Notes under the pieces: model-generated
What the model was told of the DNA's origin: nothing
Database searches by the model: none
What the model saw: the letters and a program-made list of their open reading frames with translations, nothing else
Shown: positions 14,561-18,898 of the stretch, one piece after another
How positions within the stretch are numbered: position 1 is the stretch's first letter
How the letters are laid out: each line of letters starts with the position of its first letter
NCBI GenBank assembly: GCA_964650965.1
Contig: CAZYYO010000050.1
Coordinates: 1-18,898 of the forward strand
Length of the DNA stretch: 18,898 nucleotides
Direction: 5' to 3'
From: CAZYYO01 sp964650965
GTDB taxonomy: Bacteria; Bacillota; Clostridia; Lachnospirales; Lachnospiraceae
Program-made: the position numbers and the translations under genes

Positions 14561-15235
14561 ATGGCGGCAATTATATTAGTAGAAGATGATGAAATGATAG
14601 CATCCGGTCTGGTGTATGCATTGGAAAATGAAGGGTGTAGCACGACACATTGTAACAATATCTATGACGCACTCCAGGAAATAGAAAGTAAGACATTCGA
14701 TTTGGCAATTTTAGATATGCAGCTGCCAGACGGGACAGGATATGATGTCAGCGAGAAATTAAGAGGTGGTTCAACAGCCATTATCTTTCTTACCGTTGTT
14801 GATGATGAGGATAAAATTGTACGTGCCTTTGATGATGGTGCAGCGGATTATATTGTGAAGCCTTTCCGATTACGGGAATTGTTGGCAAGGGTTAAGCGAA
14901 CACTTCAGGCTACAAAGGGCGGGGAGAATCATAAGCGGCTTCGGATTGGTCAGGTGGAAATTGATACGATTGCAGGAAAAGTATACGTGCATCAGGAGAT
15001 GATAGAGCTTACGGCATTAGAGTATCGTCTTCTCCTTATCTTTGCTACAAATCCCAATCAGCTGCTTACCAGGGCTCAGATTCTGGAAAATATATGGGAT
15101 TATGGAGAGAATTATGTAGAGGATAATACGCTTACGGTGTACGTAAAGCGATTAAGAGAAAAACTGGGCGAGGCCATTTATATTGAGACAATAAGGGGGA
15201 TGGGATATCGTGTGGATTCCAAGAAGAGACCTTGA
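14561..15235 (+). CDS. OmpR/PhoB-family response regulator
   Basis: DNA-binding output protein of a two-component system, 224 residues. The receiver domain (about 1-115) begins MAAIILVEDDEM (acidic residues Glu8-Asp10), with phosphoacceptor Asp52 in LAILDMQLPDG, the conserved Thr in IIFLTVVDDED and the Lys in YIVKPFRLREL. The C-terminal winged helix (about 128-224) contains LTALEYRLLLIFATNPNQLLTRAQILENIW and TVYVKRLREKLG...TIRGMGYRV. I chose ATG 14561, which puts the start at the family-typical distance from the first acidic residues, with AAAGGAAG upstream. An in-frame ATG at 14477 lies upstream of the -10 and is rejected. The end overlaps the kinase start by 26 bases. Likely targets are the ABC genes that follow. 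Confidence 0.93.
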   Translation: MAAIILVEDDEMIASGLVYALENEGCSTTHCNNIYDALQEIESKTFDLAILDMQLPDGTGYDVSEKLRGGSTAIIFLTVVDDEDKIVRAFDDGAADYIVKPFRLRELLARVKRTLQATKGGENHKRLRIGQVEIDTIAGKVYVHQEMIELTALEYRLLLIFATNPNQLLTRAQILENIWDYGENYVEDNTLTVYVKRLREKLGEAIYIETIRGMGYRVDSKKRP

Positions 15236-16034
15236 GAAACTGTCAGATTGCGTTAGAGCAGCAGCAGAAGGAAAGGAAATTGAGCTTAGGGACAATAAGG
15301 AAGGAGCTTTAAGCATCCTGAAGAATGATATTAATACGCTGGTTCAAAGCAAGGACGCACAGATGCTTGCAGCAAAAAAGGAGCGGGATGAGCTGTCTGA
15401 CTATCTGGCAGATATTTCTCACCAGCTTAAGACACCAATTACCTCTATGATGATTATGACAGAATTATTGGAGGATGCCCCAGATGAGAAGCAGGCAGAA
15501 TTTGTGGGAAATATGAAGCATAGCCTTACCCGAATGGAATGGCTGGTATCTGCATTGCTTAAGATGGCAAAATTAGATTCCAAGGTGGTAAAATTTACAT
15601 TTGACACATTTTCAGTAACAGACTTAATCCGAGAGGCTGTAGAACCCTTAGATATCCTGTTGGATGTGAAGAACCAGTCCATTGAAATACGAAATGATTC
15701 CAAAATTCTTTGTGATAAGCGATGGACCCAGGAGGCCATAACAAACGTTATAAAGAATGCATCCGAACATTCTCCTGTGGGCGGGAAAATAGTGATTGAT
15801 AGCGGCAGCAACCCCATTTACCACTGGATATCTATTACAGACAGCGGCGAGGGATTGAAGAAGGAGCAGTATGCTGCGTTATTCCAGCGGTTTGAGCATT
15901 CTACCAGTGAAAACGGATATGGAATAGGAATGCCACTGGCCTTGTCCATTATTCGCGGACAAAATGGCGATATTGATATTGATTTCGGAGGAAAAGGGAA
16001 GGGTGCAACCTTTATCATAAAATTTTATAAGTGA
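15210..16034 (+). CDS. Sensor histidine kinase lacking membrane segments
   Basis: Histidine kinase partner of the preceding regulator, 274 residues. After about 60 residues that resemble a HAMP-to-DHp linker (LEKLSDCVRAAAEGKEIELRDNKEG and a helical Lys/Glu-rich stretch) come the H-box YLADISHQLKTP with His71, the dimerisation helix, the N-box TNVIKNASEHS, the G1 motif DSGEGL and the G2 region ENGYGIGMPLAL. There is no transmembrane segment: relatives in similar clusters usually have one or two N-terminal ones. The upstream sequence codes for an intact response regulator C-terminus, so a membrane part is not hidden in another frame. The start is the GTG at 15210, with AAGGGGG about 11 bases upstream, overlapping the regulator gene. 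It probably depends on the ABC permease for sensing, as BceS-type kinases do; this is inference. Confidence 0.87.
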   Translation: MWIPRRDLEKLSDCVRAAAEGKEIELRDNKEGALSILKNDINTLVQSKDAQMLAAKKERDELSDYLADISHQLKTPITSMMIMTELLEDAPDEKQAEFVGNMKHSLTRMEWLVSALLKMAKLDSKVVKFTFDTFSVTDLIREAVEPLDILLDVKNQSIEIRNDSKILCDKRWTQEAITNVIKNASEHSPVGGKIVIDSGSNPIYHWISITDSGEGLKKEQYAALFQRFEHSTSENGYGIGMPLALSIIRGQNGDIDIDFGGKGKGATFIIKFYK

Positions 16035-16069
16035 CTAAATTGTCACTGAAAAAGTCACCGGAGAGTCAC
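16031..16069. promoter_or_regulatory. GTCAC repeat array, candidate response-regulator binding site
   Basis: GTCAC occurs at 16042-16046, 16054-16058 and 16065-16069, and its inverse GTGAC at 16031-16035. Start-to-start spacing is 11, 12 and 11 bases, one helical turn each, which is typical of tandem binding by OmpR-family regulators. AGTGAC and GTCACT also form a six-base-arm palindrome (16030-16047). The array lies between the kinase stop and the ATPase start. A weak -10 (TATTCT at 16079-16084) downstream would suit an activator-dependent promoter. Confidence 0.55.
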
Positions 16070-16123
16070 TTTGTGCTGATATTCTGTATTTGACAAAAGG
16101 AAAAGTCATAGGAGGACAAGAAT

Positions 16124-16807
16124 ATGGCGGTATTAGAAGTGAAGGATCTTACGAAAATATACGGAAGTGCAGATACGCAGGTTACAGCATTAGATCATGT
16201 AAGCTTTTCTGTAGAAAAGGGAGAATTTGTTGCAATTATTGGTGCTTCCGGCTCTGGAAAATCCACGTTGATGAATCTTATGGGTGGAATCGATGAACCT
16301 ACCCAGGGAAGTGTTTGCATAGATCATAAGGACATTTTCCAGCTAAGTGAAAGTGAGCTGGCTATTTTTCGCCGAAGAAATATAGGAATGATATACCAAT
16401 TCTATAATCTCATACCAACATTGACAGCAGAAGAAAATATCATGCTGCCTCGTTTGCTGGACAACAGAGGGGAAAACAGGGACAGGCTGGATGAGATTCT
16501 TCAGATGATTGGCTTAACGCAACGGGCGAAGCATCTACCTAGTCAGTTGTCTGGTGGACAGCAGCAAAGAGTGTCGGTGGGACGAGCAATGATTAATGAC
16601 CCGGCATTTATTTTAGCAGATGAGCCTACAGGAAATCTGGATAGTACCACCAGTCATGAAATCATAGATTTATTAAAATATACCAATAAGAAATATCATC
16701 AGACATTGATTCTGATTACCCATGATGAGAAGATTGCATTACAGGCAGACCGCATCCTTACCATTGCCGATGGTAAAATTATAGGTGATGAGGTGATGAA
16801 ATCATGA
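16124..16807 (+). CDS. ABC transporter ATP-binding protein (MacB/LolD/BceA type)
   Basis: Cytoplasmic ATPase of an exporter or mechanotransmission-type ABC system, 227 residues. It has Walker A GASGSGKST (about 40-48), the Q-loop IYQFYNLIPTLTAEENI, signature LSGGQQQRVS, Walker B FILADEPTGNLDS and a switch His in ITHDE. The NLIPTLTAEENI stretch is characteristic of the LolD/MacB/BceA subfamily, which pairs with FtsX-type permeases. AGGAGG precedes ATG 16124. The stop codon overlaps the permease start in ATGA (16804-16807), giving translational coupling. Together with the kinase and regulator it resembles Firmicutes modules for antimicrobial-peptide sensing and resistance. The ligand is unknown. 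Confidence 0.95.
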   Translation: MAVLEVKDLTKIYGSADTQVTALDHVSFSVEKGEFVAIIGASGSGKSTLMNLMGGIDEPTQGSVCIDHKDIFQLSESELAIFRRRNIGMIYQFYNLIPTLTAEENIMLPRLLDNRGENRDRLDEILQMIGLTQRAKHLPSQLSGGQQQRVSVGRAMINDPAFILADEPTGNLDSTTSHEIIDLLKYTNKKYHQTLILITHDEKIALQADRILTIADGKIIGDEVMKS

Positions 16808-18783
16808 AGATTACAGCAAAATTAGCATATAGCCAGCTTAAAATAAATCGATCAAGAACATTATGGACAATCCTTGCAATTGCATTATCAACGGCTCTGT
16901 TAACCGCAGTAACCAGCTTCGCAGCAAGTATCAATGAAATGCTTCATGAGACTTTAGGAGAAAACTATGGAGATTATGCTGCCAGTTATCAGGTATTGCT
17001 TCTGATTCCCATTATCGTATTTGGTATTCTTATTGTAGGAATGTCTGTTACTGTCATATCCAATGTGTTTCGTATTAGTACCCAGGACCGTATGAACCAG
17101 TTTGGAATTTTAAAATGTACCGGAGCCACAAGAAAGCAGATTATGCAGTCAGTAATGTATGAAAGCATGTGGCTGTGTGTGATATCTATTCCCATAGGGC
17201 TGATTCTTGGCATTGTGTTTGCCTACCTGGGTGTGGGTGTGGCCAATCATTTCCTTGGGGATTTAAATGCACTGGCACATATGATGATACAGGAGATAAA
17301 TATCAGCATTTCCTTCGTGTTTTCCTGGCAGGCGTACCTTTGTTCAGCATTGCTTAGTGGAAGTATTGTGTTTTACTCTGCCTGGAAACCAGCGGCAAAG
17401 GCAGGAAAGATTTCATGTGTCGCATGTATTAATGGCAGCAGTGAAATTCACCTGGATACCAGACCAATTAAGGACAGGAAGTGCATCACACGTCTGTTTG
17501 GAGTGGAAGGCTTGCTGGCTGATAAAAATCTAAAACGGAATCGACATAATTTCCGAGCAACGGTTATTTCCTTATCTGTTGGAGTTATTCTCTTTGTCAG
17601 CTTAGGTGGATTGGCAAAGCAGGCACAGGGAATACAGGAATATATGGATTTAGGAATACCAGAGACGGTATTGGCGGAATATATGTCCAGCTACTCCCAG
17701 GAAGAGGACAGCAGTTCTTTGTATGCCAAGCCTATCTACAGTACAAGGGGGGATGAGATTACTGAGAAACTGGAGGAATATGGAGACATTGATATCTTCG
17801 ACATGGGGGATGATTTAGATACCTATCAGGCAATCGTAGCATCGGATCAGGTGACACAGGATATGAAGAATCTGTATGAGAAGGATGCAAATACAGGATA
17901 TGAATATGCGGTAGATTTGATTACATTAGATAGGGAGCATTATCAGCAGCTTTGTAAGAAAGCAAAGGTAGCTGTTGGTTCCACCATTTTGCTGAATCAA
18001 TACAGCTATAATGATTATGGACATGAAAGGGAAATCACTCCATTTTCATCTTCCATACAGGAAATGACGCTGGTAAAAGAAGATGGAACAACTCAGTCTG
18101 TAGCAATTCAGGGACAGCTGATGGGAGAAGATGTTTTTCCAGAGCTGATACATCCAGCACCAAGCCCTGTGCAGCTGGTGGTTCCGGAAGCGGAGGTCAG
18201 GGGATACAGCTGGTATGCATCGCCTGAGGATGAAGAAGATTTTATGGCATATGCCAAAGAAATTTTGAACCAGGAATTTCCAGAGAGTCCCAATGCATCC
18301 TATATGGAAGAAGGGTTTAATGTACGGGTCTTTCGGGTAACAGAGTATATGCAGGTGATGAATATAGCAATTTCAATGGTTTCTGTGTTTATGTACAGTT
18401 TTGTAGCATTATTAATGTTAATTGGACTAACCAATGTTATCAGTACCTTATCCACCAACGTGCAAATGCGTCAAAGGGAATTTGCAGTGCTGAAAAGTGT
18501 GGGAATGACAAAAGAGGGTATTCAGAAAATGTTAAACTATGAAAGTATTCTGTGTTCTATGAAAGCATTAATCATAGGAATTCCAGTGGGCATATTGATT
18601 ACGATTCTGGTAAACCTTCCCATTCGCTCCATGATGCCGATTCCATATGAAATACCATGGTTATCACTGCTGCTATGTGTAATCGTAGTATTATTGATTA
18701 CCTGGGGAACCACCAGATACGCGTCTCATAAATTGGAAAAGCAAAATATAATTGAAGCAATTCGGTCTGTTAGTGGAAAGTAA
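16804..18783 (+). CDS. FtsX-family ABC transporter permease
   Basis: Membrane partner of the preceding ATPase, 659 residues. I count about eight membrane helices arranged as two four-helix FtsX units: near residues 20-42, 64-88, 121-146 and 168-193, then 252-270, 517-548, 583-606 and 617-638. Cytoplasmic FtsX signatures follow the second helix of each unit (RMNQFGILKCTGATRKQI and RQREFAVLKSVGMTKEGI). The first unit has only about 20 residues outside the membrane between its first two helices, whereas the second carries an external domain of about 245 residues (271-516), rich in acidic residues and tyrosine. This asymmetry suits a BceB-like sensor/exporter in which one large outer domain binds the ligand. 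Translation is coupled to the ATPase gene through ATGA. No clear terminator follows before the window ends. Confidence 0.9.
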   Translation: MKITAKLAYSQLKINRSRTLWTILAIALSTALLTAVTSFAASINEMLHETLGENYGDYAASYQVLLLIPIIVFGILIVGMSVTVISNVFRISTQDRMNQFGILKCTGATRKQIMQSVMYESMWLCVISIPIGLILGIVFAYLGVGVANHFLGDLNALAHMMIQEINISISFVFSWQAYLCSALLSGSIVFYSAWKPAAKAGKISCVACINGSSEIHLDTRPIKDRKCITRLFGVEGLLADKNLKRNRHNFRATVISLSVGVILFVSLGGLAKQAQGIQEYMDLGIPETVLAEYMSSYSQEEDSSSLYAKPIYSTRGDEITEKLEEYGDIDIFDMGDDLDTYQAIVASDQVTQDMKNLYEKDANTGYEYAVDLITLDREHYQQLCKKAKVAVGSTILLNQYSYNDYGHEREITPFSSSIQEMTLVKEDGTTQSVAIQGQLMGEDVFPELIHPAPSPVQLVVPEAEVRGYSWYASPEDEEDFMAYAKEILNQEFPESPNASYMEEGFNVRVFRVTEYMQVMNIAISMVSVFMYSFVALLMLIGLTNVISTLSTNVQMRQREFAVLKSVGMTKEGIQKMLNYESILCSMKALIIGIPVGILITILVNLPIRSMMPIPYEIPWLSLLLCVIVVLLITWGTTRYASHKLEKQNIIEAIRSVSGK

Positions 18784-18861
18784 TATAGAATAACTAGGGA
18801 CTAAGAGGCTATATAGTAAGTGTTGCAAATAAAAAGTTTATAATTGTTTATACTTTCGTTA

Positions 18862-18889
18862 TTGATTTTTATTTTGCCGTAGATATAAT
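18862..18889 (+). promoter_or_regulatory. Promoter facing the right edge of the window
   Basis: TTGATT (18862-18867), a 16-base spacer and a perfect TATAAT (18884-18889) form a likely promoter for a gene beyond the window. The preceding 80 bases after the permease stop are A/T rich and I see no terminator in them. Confidence 0.5.
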
Positions 18890-18898
18890 AGATTTATC

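Noticed and set aside
16090..16296. Alternative reading frame overlapping the ABC ATPase start
   Set aside because: Out of frame with a full-length ATPase that has its own AGGAGG and all motifs.

Overview
The window looks like chromosomal DNA from a low-to-moderate GC Gram-positive anaerobe, most likely a clostridial gut commensal of the Lachnospiraceae type. The reasons are strong AGGAGG-type ribosome binding sites, TTG and GTG starts, AT-rich codon choice, ribosomal protein S18 with a cysteine/histidine zinc site, an HPr with the regulatory Ser46, and a GH3 glucosidase with reversed domain order (a form described in Butyrivibrio and Ruminococcus). The family placement is inference from gene content. 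I see no mobile element, CRISPR array, tRNA or rRNA.

Layout. (1) 1-729: the end of the ssb-rpsR replication/translation cluster, closed by a strong terminator that probably works in both directions. (2) 728-2438, minus strand: a PHP-family histidinol-phosphatase-like gene and a DeoR-family repressor gene. (3) 2439-2739: a 301-base divergent control region rich in A/T plus CACA motifs. It has a good promoter for the repressor, a plausible promoter with a possible cre site for the rightward operon, and several repeat boxes that look like operators. The same kind of motif recurs in front of the phosphatase gene. (4) 2740-11594, plus strand: a ten-gene operon ending at a strong terminator. It encodes HPr and Enzyme I, a complete mannose-family PTS permease (EIIA, EIIB, EIIC, EIID as separate proteins), a zinc alcohol/polyol dehydrogenase, a class II aldolase, a DUF4432 aldose-epimerase-like protein and a phosphomannose-isomerase-like cupin. 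(5) 11798-14392: a separately transcribed cytoplasmic GH3 beta-glycosidase in the order GH3_C, Fn3-like, GH3_N. (6) 14561-18783: a response regulator, a histidine kinase without membrane segments, an ABC ATPase and an FtsX-type permease, resembling Firmicutes peptide-stress sensing/detoxification modules. A promoter facing out of the window lies at its right end.

How the genes may work together. The ten-gene operon carries its own phosphorelay and every PTS part for one sugar, then enzymes to oxidise, epimerise/isomerise and split the product. No sugar kinase is present. A consistent inference is that the PTS supplies the only phosphate, the dehydrogenase makes a keto group next to the phosphorylated carbon, and the aldolase releases DHAP. 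The substrate cannot be read from sequence. This kinase-free pathway, the operator array and the soluble kinase paired with its permease are the parts most worth following up.
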